Source: Mycobacterium senriense
GTDB taxonomy: Bacteria > Actinomycetota > Actinomycetes > Mycobacteriales > Mycobacteriaceae
Assembly: GCF_019668465.1 (NCBI RefSeq)
Contig: NZ_AP024828.1
Span: forward strand, 5,208,001 to 5,272,000
Direction: 5' to 3'
Length of the DNA: 64,000 bases
Every line of letters begins with the position of its first letter. Position 1 is the first letter of the stretch. Positions 44,658 to 54,699 of this stretch are shown here, one piece after another. The notes beneath the pieces were generated by a model. That model had not been told where the DNA came from. It searched no databases and was given only the letters and a program-made list of their open reading frames with translations. A program made the position numbers and the translations under genes.

Positions 44658-47465
44658 TCAGCCGCTGTTTCGCAGCGCGCTGGCCAGCCCGTTCATCGTC
44701 AGCAGAATGCCGCGCTGCACCAACTCGTCGTCATCGCCCGACCGGTAGCGGCGGAGCAACTCCACCTGCAGGTGATTCAGCGGCTCGAGGTACGGGAAGC
44801 GGTTGAACACCGATCGCGCCAGGGCCGGGTTGTCGGCCAGCAGGTTGTCCTGACCGGTGATGAGCTTGTGCATGGCGATGGTGCGCCGGTGCTCGTCGAC
44901 GATCTTGTCGAACACCCGGTGCCGCAACTCCTCGTCGTCCACCAACTCGGCGTAGCGCGCCGCCAGGCCGAGGTCGCTCTTGGCCAGCACCTGAGCCAGA
45001 TTGGACAGCACGCTGCGGAAAAACGGCCAGCGCTGGTACAAGTCGTGCAGGATGTCCACCCGCTCGCTTTCGCTTTCCGGGCCCGCCGCGATCCACTGCT
45101 CGAATGCCGACCCGGTGCCGTACCAGCCGGGCAGCATCACCCGCGACTGACTCCACGCCAGCACCCACGGGATGGCGCGCAGGTCGGAGATGGATTGGGT
45201 GGGTTTGCGTGAGGTGGGTCGGCTGCCGATGTTCAGCGAACCGATCTCGCTGACCGGCGTGGAGGCCATGAAGTAGTCGACGAAACCCGGTGTGTCGTGC
45301 ACCAATTCGGCATAGGCGCGCTGCGCCAGCACGGCCACCTCGTCCAGCACCGCATACGCCGGCTCCGCGGCGTCGCCCAATCCCTCCACGTCCAGCAGCG
45401 TGGATTCCAGGGTGGCGGCCAGCAGGCTCTCCAGGTTACGTTGCGCCGCTTGTGGTTCGGCGTATTTTGCGGCGATCACTTCGCCCTGCTCGGTGAGCCG
45501 CAGCGAGCCGTTCACCGCCCCGGGCGGCTGCGCCAGGATGGCTTCGTAGCTCGGGCCGCCGCCGCGGCCGACGGTACCGCCACGACCGTGGAAGAGCCGC
45601 AACCGGATTCCGGTCTTGCGCGCCACCTCGACCAGCGCCAGCTCGGCCCGGTACACCGCCCAGCTGGAGGCCAGATATCCGCCGTCCTTGTTGGAGTCGG
45701 AATAGCCCAGCATCACTTCCTGGCTGTCGTCGCGCGCGGCCACCAGCGCGCGGTAGATCGGGAGTTCGAGCATCGCGTGCAGGATCGTCGCGCCGTTATG
45801 CAGATCGTCGATGGTCTCGAACAGCGGCGAGATGCCCACCGGGCAGTACGGCGCATCCCCGGACGCGTCGATCAGGCCCGCCTCCTTCAGCAGGATCGCG
45901 GCCTCCAGGACGTCGGAAACCGAACGGCACATGGAGATCACGTAATTGGGCACGGCGGACGGCCCGTAGCGCTCGATGGCGTGCGCGGCCGCGCGCACCA
46001 CCCCCAGCTCGTTGTGGGCCAACTCGGACAGCTCGGCGCGGCCGCCGACCAGCGGCCGGCGGGTGGCCAGCTCGGCGGCCAGCAGCTCGACCCGCTCGTC
46101 CTCGGGCAGCGAAGCGTAATCCGGATGCACCCCCGCCCACGACAGCAACTCGGCGACCACTTCCTCGTGCACGTCGGAGTTTTGCCGCATGTCCAGACCG
46201 CACAGATGAAACCCGAAGACCCGCACGCCTTCTCGTAGCAGCGCCAGGCGGTCGTCGGCAAGTAGTGCGCTGCCGTGCGCCCGCAGCGACGCATCGATGG
46301 TGTCCAGGTCGGCCTGCAGCTCGGCCGGGGCGGCGTACGGCGTCAACCCCATGTCCAGCTGGTGCTGCGGTCGCCGGTCCAGGATCTCGGCGCCGGTCGC
46401 GGTGAGCCGGGCGCGGATCACCCGCACCGCGCGCCGGTAGGGGTCGTCGGCGCGGGCCTTCTCCCCGCAGCCCTCGGCCAGCTCGGTCAGCTCGGGGGTG
46501 ACCGCGACCAGGCGCGCCGACATCGACAGCTCCTGTTCCAGGGCGGTCAGTTCGGCCAGGTAGTGCGCCAGCGCGGTGAACGCGGCGTTGCCGGTGGCCT
46601 GGCGCACCACGTCGGCCGTCACGTTCGGATTGCCGTCGCGGTCACCGCCGATCCAGGACCCGGGCTGCAGGATCGGCTGGTTCAGCAGGTCGGCGTCGGG
46701 CCAGCGGGTCCGCAGCGCGTCGCGCACCCCGGCGTTGACCTGCGGGACGACCCGGAAGAACGCGGCGGCGTAGTAGCGCAGCCCCACCTCGATCTCGTCG
46801 GTGATCTGCAACCGGGACAACCGGATCAGCGCGGTCTGCCACAGCGTCAGGACCTGACGGCGCAGCTCGAGTTCGATGTTGCGGCCCTCGTCGGTCTCCT
46901 GGTGCCCTTCGGCGCGCAGCCGCATCAGCTCGGTGATCCGGTGCTGGGTGACGAAGACGGTGCGCCGGCGGGTCTCGGTGGGGTGCGCGGTGATCACCGG
47001 GGCCACCACCGCGCCCTTCAGCGCGTCGGCGACGGTGGCCGAATCCAGTTGCGCCCGGTCGAGTTTGGCGTAGGTCGCAGCCAGGCTGCTGTCCTGCGGC
47101 GCTTCGCCCGCGGCGACGTGAATCGCCCGGCGGCGCTCCCGGTGGATGTCTTCGGCGACGTTGGCCAGCAACGCGAAGTGGCTGAACGCCCGGATGATCG
47201 GGATCGCCTGGCGGATGTCAATGCGAAAGAACATCCGCGCCAGCTCGGTGCGGTCGATCTCGGAACGCCGCACCCGAAACGATTCCACCCGGGCCCGCTC
47301 GACGAGGTCGAACACCTCGTGCCCGTTCTGCTCGCGCACCGTGTCGCCCAGGATGGCGCCCAGCAGCCTGATGTCGGCCCGCATCGGTTCGGTCGCCTCA
47401 CGACCGACCAGGGTGCGCTGCACGGCGCCGATCGGTTCCAGCGTGCCCTCGGATGCCTCAACCAT
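44658..47465 (-). CDS. ppc: Phosphoenolpyruvate carboxylase
   Basis: A 935-residue anaplerotic enzyme forming oxaloacetate from PEP and bicarbonate. Catalytic motifs are [27 protein letters not shown], the glycine loop [15 protein letters not shown], and the C-terminal [15 protein letters not shown] at 47465 ([13 protein letters not shown]) matches the M. leprae protein start; an upstream ATG at 47513 would add 16 residues. It is present in M. leprae and, as I recall, lacking from M. tuberculosis, which makes it a useful species marker. It lies among glycolytic genes. Confidence 0.97.
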   Translation of the reverse strand: MVEASEGTLEPIGAVQRTLVGREATEPMRADIRLLGAILGDTVREQNGHEVFDLVERARVESFRVRRSEIDRTELARMFFRIDIRQAIPIIRAFSHFALLANVAEDIHRERRRAIHVAAGEAPQDSSLAATYAKLDRAQLDSATVADALKGAVVAPVITAHPTETRRRTVFVTQHRITELMRLRAEGHQETDEGRNIELELRRQVLTLWQTALIRLSRLQITDEIEVGLRYYAAAFFRVVPQVNAGVRDALRTRWPDADLLNQPILQPGSWIGGDRDGNPNVTADVVRQATGNAAFTALAHYLAELTALEQELSMSARLVAVTPELTELAEGCGEKARADDPYRRAVRVIRARLTATGAEILDRRPQHQLDMGLTPYAAPAELQADLDTIDASLRAHGSALLADDRLALLREGVRVFGFHLCGLDMRQNSDVHEEVVAELLSWAGVHPDYASLPEDERVELLAAELATRRPLVGGRAELSELAHNELGVVRAAAHAIERYGPSAVPNYVISMCRSVSDVLEAAILLKEAGLIDASGDAPYCPVGISPLFETIDDLHNGATILHAMLELPIYRALVAARDDSQEVMLGYSDSNKDGGYLASSWAVYRAELALVEVARKTGIRLRLFHGRGGTVGRGGGPSYEAILAQPPGAVNGSLRLTEQGEVIAAKYAEPQAAQRNLESLLAATLESTLLDVEGLGDAAEPAYAVLDEVAVLAQRAYAELVHDTPGFVDYFMASTPVSEIGSLNIGSRPTSRKPTQSISDLRAIPWVLAWSQSRVMLPGWYGTGSAFEQWIAAGPESESERVDILHDLYQRWPFFRSVLSNLAQVLAKSDLGLAARYAELVDDEELRHRVFDKIVDEHRRTIAMHKLITGQDNLLADNPALARSVFNRFPYLEPLNHLQVELLRRYRSGDDDELVQRGILLTMNGLASALRNSG

Positions 47466-47603
47466 GGGACCCAGTATCGACGCGGTTGTCGGCGTCCGCC
47501 CGTCGGGGATCACTTGCCCCCGCGAATCACCATGGCGCCCAGCGGGTCAGATCACGGTGATTCGGCAGGAATGACCGGCCGATCACGCGTGTTGGTTGCG
47601 GAC

Positions 47604-48521
47604 ATGTCCGCCGGAATCATTCTCATGGCCCGTCCCGATGCGTCCAATCTGGTCGATGACGTGATAGCCCAAGCCAAACGAGCCCACGACCTCGAGGTCG
47701 CGCAGGTGTGGCTGCCCCAGCAGCAGAATTACGACGCCATCGCGCTCGCCGCGCTCGTCGGGGCCGCCGTGCCCGGGCTGGGCGTGGGCACCTCGGTGGT
47801 GCCGATCAACCCCCGTCACCCGCTGATCATCGCCTCATTGGCACAAACGGCGCAGGCCGCCGCGCACGGCAACTTCAGCCTTGGGCTGGGACTGGGTGCC
47901 CGCCAAGTGGAACGCCCGGCCTTCGGCACCGATTGGCCCAACACCATCACCCGGTTGCGCGAACACCTGACCATCCTGGCGTCGGTGTTCGACACCGGCG
48001 GCGTCGACTTTCACGGCAGCGAACTCAGCGCCAGCCCCACCTGGCCGGTGCGGGTGCCGGGCGGCACCCCGATCCCGGTGTATGTGGCGGCGATGGGCCC
48101 CAAGGCGCTGCGGGTCACCGGCGAACTGGCCGACGGGACACTGCCCTATCTGGCCGGGCCCCGCACGATCGGAGAATTCATCGTGCCCGAAATCACCAAG
48201 GCGGCCGCCGAGGCGGGCCGCCCGGCACCGCGCGTCATCGCCGCGGTGCCCGTGCTGTTGTGCGACGATGTCGAGGGCGCTCGCGCCGACGCCGGCCAAC
48301 AGCTGAGCTTTTACGAGGCCATCCCGTCGTATCGCACTGTGATTGCCCGCGAGGGCCTCGACAGTATCGTCGATCTCGCCGCGATCGGGCCCGAGGAATC
48401 TGTCGTACGCCAGTTGCGCCGCTACCTTGACGCCGGAGCCACCGACCTCGTGGTCAGCCCGCTGGATCGCTCCGATTCGGTCGACCGCGACGCTCTATGG
48501 AGGCTCACCGCCGCACTGTGA
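47604..48521 (+). CDS. F420-dependent LLM-class oxidoreductase
   Basis: A 305-residue TIM-barrel protein of the luciferase-like monooxygenase superfamily, with mycobacterial F420-type features: opening strand MSAGIILM, VWLPQQQ, VVPINPRHP, the GLGLGARQVERPAFG phosphate-binding region and YVAAMGPKALR. Such enzymes use reduced F420 on varied substrates; the substrate here is not predictable. ATG at 47604 begins directly with the first barrel strand; ATG at 47571 is an alternative adding 11 residues. It is divergent from ppc and convergent with secG. Confidence 0.88.
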   Translation: MSAGIILMARPDASNLVDDVIAQAKRAHDLEVAQVWLPQQQNYDAIALAALVGAAVPGLGVGTSVVPINPRHPLIIASLAQTAQAAAHGNFSLGLGLGARQVERPAFGTDWPNTITRLREHLTILASVFDTGGVDFHGSELSASPTWPVRVPGGTPIPVYVAAMGPKALRVTGELADGTLPYLAGPRTIGEFIVPEITKAAAEAGRPAPRVIAAVPVLLCDDVEGARADAGQQLSFYEAIPSYRTVIAREGLDSIVDLAAIGPEESVVRQLRRYLDAGATDLVVSPLDRSDSVDRDALWRLTAAL

Positions 48522-48542
48522 ACGCGCCGAATACCCGCGCCG

Positions 48543-48776
48543 TCAGCGGTACTTGATCATCAGCGCCATGCCGACGATGCACACCAGCCAGATGGCGGTG
48601 ATGAAGTACGTCAGCCGGTCCAGGTTCTTCTCCACCACCGTGGAGCCGGACAGGCTGGACTGCACGCCGCCACCGAACAGCGTGGACAGGCCGCCACCCT
48701 TGGCCCGGTGCAGCAGCACCAGCAGCACCACCAGGATGCTGGTGACGACCAGGGTGATCTGCAAAGCCAACTGCAT
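48543..48776 (-). CDS. secG: Preprotein translocase subunit SecG
   Basis: A 77-residue two-helix membrane protein, accessory subunit of the SecYEG channel. Helix 1 is LALQITLVVTSILVVLLVLL, followed by the KGGGLSTLFGGG loop typical of SecG and helix 2 near the C-terminus (ITAIWLVCIVGMALMI). It ends the gap-pgk-tpiA-secG run, 30 nt after tpiA, the order common in actinobacteria. Confidence 0.96.
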   Translation of the reverse strand: MQLALQITLVVTSILVVLLVLLHRAKGGGLSTLFGGGVQSSLSGSTVVEKNLDRLTYFITAIWLVCIVGMALMIKYR

Positions 48777-48806
48777 GACGGCCAGCCTACCGGGGCGGGG
48801 TCGTTC

Positions 48807-49592
48807 TCAGGGCAGCGGCCCACCGGCGGCGATCGCCGCCAGCGTGGCGAACTGCTCGCCGTCCAGGGACGCGCCGCCGACCAGACCACCGTCGATGTCG
48901 TCGCGGGCGATCAGCTCGCCGATGTTCTTCGCGTTCACCGAGCCGCCGTAGAGCACCCGCACGTCCTCGGCGATCTGCGGTGAAGCCAGCACGGCCACCT
49001 CCTTGCGGATCGCCGCGCACACCTCTTGGGCGTCGCTCGCGCTGGCCACCCGGCCGGTGCCGATGGCCCACACCGGTTCGTAGGCGATGACGACCTTGCC
49101 GATCTGTTCGGCGGACAGCCCGGCCAGCGAGCCACGCAGCTGGTCCTCACAGTGGCCGACGTGGTTGCCCGCCTCGCGCACCTCGAGGTGCTCGCCGATG
49201 CAGACGATCGGGGTCAGTTCGTGCTTGAGCGCCGCGGCGGTCTTGGCGGCCACCAACGCGTCGTCCTCGTGGTGGTAGGTCCGCCGCTCGGAGTGCCCGA
49301 CGACGACGAACGTGCAACCCAGCTTGGCCAGGAAGGCGCCGCTGATGTCGCCGGTGTAGGCGCCCGAGTCGTGCTCGGACAGGTCCTGCCCGCCGTAGGT
49401 CAGCCGCAGTTTGTCGCCGTCGACCAGGGTTTGCACGCTGCGCAAATCGGTGAACGGCGGCAGGACCGTGACGTCCACCTTGTCGTAGTACTTGTCCGGC
49501 AACGCGAACGCGATCTTTTGCGCCAGCGCGATCGCCTCGAAGTGGTTGAGGTTCATCTTCCAGTTGCCGGCGATCAGCGGTTTGCGGCTCAC
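48807..49592 (-). CDS. tpiA: Triosephosphate isomerase
   Basis: A 261-residue TIM-barrel enzyme interconverting glyceraldehyde-3-phosphate and dihydroxyacetone phosphate. Catalytic Lys is in AGNWKMN, His in VVVGHSERR and Glu in [11 protein letters not shown]. It starts 13 nt after pgk. Confidence 0.98.
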   Translation of the reverse strand: MSRKPLIAGNWKMNLNHFEAIALAQKIAFALPDKYYDKVDVTVLPPFTDLRSVQTLVDGDKLRLTYGGQDLSEHDSGAYTGDISGAFLAKLGCTFVVVGHSERRTYHHEDDALVAAKTAAALKHELTPIVCIGEHLEVREAGNHVGHCEDQLRGSLAGLSAEQIGKVVIAYEPVWAIGTGRVASASDAQEVCAAIRKEVAVLASPQIAEDVRVLYGGSVNAKNIGELIARDDIDGGLVGGASLDGEQFATLAAIAAGGPLP

Positions 49593-49605
49593 GACTCTGG
49601 GCCTC

Positions 49606-50835
49606 CTAGTTGTGGTCGGGCTGGGGTCGGCTCAACACCTCGATACCCGGAAGCGTCTTGCCCTCAAGGTATTCCAGCGACGCTCCCCCACCGGTGGAGA
49701 TGTGCGAGAAGTCGCCCTCCGGGATGCCCAGCGCGCGCACCGCGGCCGCCGAGTCCCCGCCGCCCACCACGCTGAACGCGCCCTTGCCGGTGGCCGCGGC
49801 GATCGCCTCGGCGACGCCCTTGGTGCCCGCGGCGAACGCCGGGAACTCGAACACGCCCATCGGGCCGTTCCAGAAGACGGTCTCGGCGTTGGACAGCAGC
49901 GTGGTGAATCGCTTGACCGAGCCCGGTCCGATGTCCAGGCCCATCAGGTCGTCCGGGATGGCGTCGGCCGCGACGGTCTGCGGGGTCGCGTCGGCGGCGA
50001 ACTTGTCGGCCACCACGATGTCCACCGGCAGCCGCAGCACGTCGACGTAGGTGTCCAGCAGCCTGCGGCAGGTGTCGACCATCTCGGTCTCCAGCAGCGA
50101 TTTACCAACCGAGAAGCCTTGCGCGGCAAGGAAGGTGAAGCACATCCCGCCGCCGATCACGATGCTGTCGGCCTTGGTGGCCAGCGACTCGATGACGCCG
50201 AGCTTGTCGGACACCTTCGACCCGCCCAGCACCACCGCGTAGGGGCGCTTGGTGGAGCTGGTCAACTCTTCCAGCACCCGGATCTCGTCGGCCACCAGCG
50301 TGCCCGCGTAGTGCGGCAGCAGGGTGGCGATGTCGTACACGGAGGCCTGCTTGCGGTGCACCACGCCGAAGCCGTCGGAGACGAAAGCGCCTGTCGGCCC
50401 GACCAGTTCGGCCAGCTGCCTGGCCAACGCCAGCCGTTCGCCGTCGTCCTTGCTGGTCTCGCGCGGGTCGAAGCGGATGTTCTCCAGCAGCAGGACGTCG
50501 CCGTCGGTCAGCCCCTCGGCGCGCGCCAGCGCGTCGGTTCCCACGACGTCGCCGGCCAGTTGCACGTGCCGGCCGAGCTGCTCACCGAGCGCCGCGGCGA
50601 CCGGCGCCAGGGACAGCTGCGGGTCGGCTGCGCCCTTGGGCCGCCCGAGGTGCGCGGTGATCACCACCTTGGCGCCCGCGTCGACCAACGCCTTCAGCGT
50701 CGGCACCGAGGCGGTGATGCGGCCGGCGTCGGTGATCTTGCCGTCGTCGAGCGGCACGTTCAGATCGGAGCGCACCAGCACGCCGCGCCCGGAAACCCCC
50801 TCGGCGAGAAGGTCTTTCAGAGTGTGGACAGTCAC
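49606..50835 (-). CDS. pgk: Phosphoglycerate kinase
   Basis: A 409-residue glycolytic kinase making ATP from 1,3-bisphosphoglycerate. The substrate site is [12 protein letters not shown] and AHLGRPKG; the nucleotide region includes [10 protein letters not shown] and the C-terminal [13 protein letters not shown] start at 50835, only 3 nt after gap, so it is translated from the same message. Confidence 0.98.
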   Translation of the reverse strand: MTVHTLKDLLAEGVSGRGVLVRSDLNVPLDDGKITDAGRITASVPTLKALVDAGAKVVITAHLGRPKGAADPQLSLAPVAAALGEQLGRHVQLAGDVVGTDALARAEGLTDGDVLLLENIRFDPRETSKDDGERLALARQLAELVGPTGAFVSDGFGVVHRKQASVYDIATLLPHYAGTLVADEIRVLEELTSSTKRPYAVVLGGSKVSDKLGVIESLATKADSIVIGGGMCFTFLAAQGFSVGKSLLETEMVDTCRRLLDTYVDVLRLPVDIVVADKFAADATPQTVAADAIPDDLMGLDIGPGSVKRFTTLLSNAETVFWNGPMGVFEFPAFAAGTKGVAEAIAAATGKGAFSVVGGGDSAAAVRALGIPEGDFSHISTGGGASLEYLEGKTLPGIEVLSRPQPDHN

Positions 50836-50838
50836 GGC

Positions 50839-51939
<1,101 letters not shown>

Positions 51940-52148
51940 TCAGCGACACGCGCGGTTGCCGCGCCGGTAAGCGTGTGGACCATCGCCTTTGCAGGCTGGC
52001 CGTCGGTAGACGACATAACTTGTGCGCAACATCACCCGGACTAGCGGTTGCGAGTCCAGCCCAGCTTTGCCTGAGCGCCCGCACGTGTCGAGCCTGAAAT
52101 TCCGGGTGGAAGCCCTTCTAGCCTGATGCACACGCTTCCCACGCTGCA

Positions 52149-52179
52149 CGTCAACGACGTTGGCGAACGGCGTTAGGAT
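52149..52179 (+). promoter_or_regulatory. Promoter and candidate operator of the TetR gene
   Basis: A 17-nt palindrome, CGTCAACGACGTTGGCG (52149-52165, 7 of 8 base pairs matched about a central A), lies 8 nt before a TANNNT -10 element, TAGGAT (52174-52179). Bound repressor would cover the -35 region. Its left half-site is repeated in the second palindrome at 54510-54526. Confidence 0.5.
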
Positions 52180-52238
52180 GGGGCGGAGCACCCGAGACAC
52201 GTAGCCAACCGAAGACACCTAAAGGAAAGGGACGCTTA

Positions 52239-52982
52239 ATGGCGAAGCAACCGGCAATTGCCGCTGATGGACTTGACGCGTCCGTCGCCAACCGACCAGA
52301 ACACGGCTCGGTCAGCCGGTCGGTGGTTTTGCAGTGTGCGTTGCGATTGGTCGATCGTGACGGTGCGGATGGATTGTCGATGCGGCGTCTGAGTGAGGCA
52401 GTGGGTCGGGATCCGACGGTGATCTATCGGCATGTGCCGAATAAGGCGGCGCTGCTCGACGGGGTCGCCGAGATCGTGTTGGCCCAATTGCGGGTGGACA
52501 CTGCGGACCCGGACTGGGCCGGGCAGCTGCGCGCGGTGGCGCATGACTTCCGCCGACTGGCCCTCGAGCACCCGAATGTGGTGCCGCTATTGGTCACTCG
52601 GCCACTAGCCACGCCGCTGGGGCAGCGACCCCCGGGCATGCTACGGCCACTGGAGAACGTCGTCGCGCTGCTCACTGCGGTGGGCTTCAGCGGGGTCGAC
52701 GCGTTACGTATCTACCGCGTGCTCTTCGGCTATCTGTATGGCCACATCCTCACCGAGCTGCAGGAGGTCGTCGAGCGGCCCGAGGAGTCCGATGATGTGT
52801 TGCGCCTAGGCTTGCACCGACTGACGATCACCGAGTTCCCCCAAGTGCGTGCGCTGGCCCCAGCGCTCGGCTACTACGACGGTGCAGCCGAACTCGACCG
52901 CGCTCTGGATGTGTTGTTCATCGGTCTTGCCGCCACCGTGCCGGCGCCAAGACGCTCTTCCCGCAAACGTGTCAGGGAGTAG
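52239..52982 (+). CDS. TetR-family regulator of the accessory block
   Basis: A 247-residue TetR regulator. A 27-residue N-terminal arm precedes the HTH at about 45-70 (LSMRRLSEAVGRDPTVIYRHV), and the C-domain resembles the TetR_C class. ATG at 52239 follows AAAGGAAAGG. It lies 6 nt before the carboxyethylornithine-synthase-like gene, so the two are one operon. Third codon positions are clearly less GC-rich than in gap or pgk, suggesting acquisition. The effector may be a substrate or product of the neighbouring dehydrogenase; this is inference. Confidence 0.9.
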   Translation: MAKQPAIAADGLDASVANRPEHGSVSRSVVLQCALRLVDRDGADGLSMRRLSEAVGRDPTVIYRHVPNKAALLDGVAEIVLAQLRVDTADPDWAGQLRAVAHDFRRLALEHPNVVPLLVTRPLATPLGQRPPGMLRPLENVVALLTAVGFSGVDALRIYRVLFGYLYGHILTELQEVVERPEESDDVLRLGLHRLTITEFPQVRALAPALGYYDGAAELDRALDVLFIGLAATVPAPRRSSRKRVRE

Positions 52983-52988
52983 GCCGGC

Positions 52989-54164
52989 ATGGGTCAATTG
53001 CGTCTCGGTGTCATCGGCGCGACTTGCAAGGAGAACGAGCGCCGGCTGCCAATACACCCGCGTCATTTCGACCGGATAGATGCCGATGTTCGCGCAGGCA
53101 TCTACCTCGAAGCGGGCTATGGGAAGTATTTTGGCGTCTCCGATACGGAGCTGTCGGGTTGGGTGGCCGGCATCCGTTCCCGTGAGCAATTGATCGCCGA
53201 GTGCGATGTCATTCTGCTGCTTAAGCCTCACGCCCGCGATCTGGCCGAGCTTCGCGACGGCCAGGTGCTGTGGGGCTGGCCGCACTGCGTGCAAGACGAG
53301 GAGCTGACGCAGTGCGCTATCGACGGTCGACAGACACTGATCGCGTTCGAGTCGATGAACCTGTGGAGTCGCAACGGTTCATTCAAATTGCATGTGTTCC
53401 ATAAGAACAACGAGATCGCGGGTTACAGCTCGGTGCTGCATGCCATGTCTATCGTCGGTTGGTCGGGCACCTACGGTCGCCGGTTGCGGGCCGTCGTCAT
53501 CGGCTTCGGCGCCACCGCGCGAGGCGCGGTGACTGCATTGAACGCGCAGGGCGTGCATGACATCAACGTCCTCACCAACCGCAGCGTGACCGAAGTGGCC
53601 TCCCCCATTCATCCGGCCCGGATCGTCCATTTCGCTCAGGACCCGAACTCTCTCGATGGTTCGACGGAGATTTTCGTGTCCACCCAGGGAGGCAGAGCGG
53701 CGCTCGCCGGATTCCTCGCCCAGCACGACATCATTGTCAACTGCGTGTTGCAGGATACCAACGCACCGCTGACCTTCCTGGGCGACGACGACCTCGCCGC
53801 ACTACGCCCGAACAGCCTCATAATTGACGTATCCTGTGATGAGGCAATGGGTTTCAGCTGGGCACGCCCAACCTCGTTTGCGCGGCCGACGTTCCCCGTC
53901 CGAGCGAACGTCACCTACTACGCGGTCGATCACAGCCCGTCCTACTTGTGGGATTCGGCGACCTGGGAGATCAGCGAGGCGTTGCTCCCCTACCTGCCGA
54001 CCGTGATCGCCGGGCCTGAGAGGTGGCACGCCGATCAGACGGTGCGTCGGGCGATCGAGATCCTCGACGGGACTGTACTGAATCCAAATATCCTGTCCTT
54101 CCAAAATCGACGTACTCAATATCCGCATGCTCGTCGCGCCCGCGGCGGCCGCGAATCGGCGTAA
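52989..54164 (+). CDS. N5-(carboxyethyl)ornithine synthase-like dehydrogenase
   Basis: A 391-residue member of the alanine dehydrogenase / transhydrogenase superfamily, closest in my recollection to actinobacterial proteins called N5-(carboxyethyl)ornithine synthase, which reductively condense an amino acid with pyruvate. Lys79 (LLLKPH) and His99 (GWPHCVQ) match the pyruvate-binding Lys and catalytic His of alanine dehydrogenase, and the NAD site is IGFGATARGAV (171-181). The C-terminal 15 residues are basic (RRTQYPHARRARGGR). The reaction in vivo is not shown; a related opine-type or saccharopine-type activity is possible. Confidence 0.82.
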   Translation: MGQLRLGVIGATCKENERRLPIHPRHFDRIDADVRAGIYLEAGYGKYFGVSDTELSGWVAGIRSREQLIAECDVILLLKPHARDLAELRDGQVLWGWPHCVQDEELTQCAIDGRQTLIAFESMNLWSRNGSFKLHVFHKNNEIAGYSSVLHAMSIVGWSGTYGRRLRAVVIGFGATARGAVTALNAQGVHDINVLTNRSVTEVASPIHPARIVHFAQDPNSLDGSTEIFVSTQGGRAALAGFLAQHDIIVNCVLQDTNAPLTFLGDDDLAALRPNSLIIDVSCDEAMGFSWARPTSFARPTFPVRANVTYYAVDHSPSYLWDSATWEISEALLPYLPTVIAGPERWHADQTVRRAIEILDGTVLNPNILSFQNRRTQYPHARRARGGRESA

Positions 54165-54224
54165 GCTCATCGGTATCGAGCAGCTCGGTTGCGAGCGAAC
54201 ATGCTCGACTACAAAGGACATTCG

Positions 54225-54383
54225 ATGGCTTCGCTCACAACGGCCTGTACTCCCTACGATATTCGTCTCCAACTCGTCACGGACACCATCACCGCGCACT
54301 CCAAGCTGGGCAATGACGCGGCTGTCAAACTCGCCGTGCATGTCCTGGCTGCATTGAACTCAATACCCGAAAGGGTGCGCTAA
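54225..54383 (+). CDS. 52-aa DUF6307-like small protein
   Basis: A short protein (MASLTTACTPYDIRLQLV...) that resembles, from memory, the DUF6307 family of small actinobacterial proteins. It is predicted all-alpha: two amphipathic helices, about 13-26 and 31-46, ending IPERVR. ATG at 54225 has AAAGGA 6 nt upstream; ATG at 54201 is a weaker alternative. It lies 60 nt after the dehydrogenase and 316 nt before the WS/DGAT. Function unknown; size and position suggest a small accessory or regulator protein. Confidence 0.7.
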   Translation: MASLTTACTPYDIRLQLVTDTITAHSKLGNDAAVKLAVHVLAALNSIPERVR

Positions 54384-54699
54384 GCACCGGCACGGCTTGC
54401 TTCAACCCCCAACGGCCGCACGGATTTCCGTAGTTGCGCGTTGCTTTCGTCCTGCTGATCCGTATGTGGATGCGCCACATTGTGCGAGCGATAACCCGCG
54501 GAGCCGCAGTGTCAACGGTGTGGACACACGTCGATTGGCACAGTGTAGACTGACCAAAGTGCGTCGGCACGAATTGCAAGCCATGCCGGCGATCATGAAT
54601 CACCCTGCGGCCAGGCGTTTGGACGGTCGCTGCTGAGCGCGTCGGGAAGATTCGCCGGCAAGCTTTGAGCTCACGACTCGCATATACGAATGGAGCAGC
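54384..54699. other. Intergenic region upstream of the WS/DGAT gene
   Basis: 316 nt without a supportable gene. It contains the palindrome and TANNNT element at 54510-54551 and the ribosome site of the next gene. An open frame at 54397-54636 has no ribosome site and no recognisable product. Confidence 0.65.
54510..54551 (+). promoter_or_regulatory. Candidate promoter and operator of the WS/DGAT operon
   Basis: A 17-nt imperfect palindrome, TGTCAACGGTGTGGACA (54510-54526, 6 of 8 pairs), overlaps a TGGACA -35-like hexamer (54521-54526). TAGACT (54546-54551, TANNNT) follows 19 nt later. The left half-site TGTCAACG equals that of the TetR-gene palindrome (CGTCAACG) at 7 of 8 positions, suggesting one regulator for both promoters. 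The leader to the ATG would be about 140 nt. Confidence 0.4.

Noticed and set aside
46275..48521. A long frame extending the F420-type oxidoreductase 1.3 kb upstream
   Set aside because: The extension is antisense to ppc and has no motif; the oxidoreductase fold begins at 47604.
51940..52218. A 92-codon minus-strand frame upstream of gap
   Set aside because: No ribosome site or recognisable sequence; it overlaps both promoter regions.
54060..54090. A DosR-type box near GACGGGACTGTACTGAATCC
   Set aside because: Only part of the consensus fits, and it lies within the dehydrogenase coding sequence.
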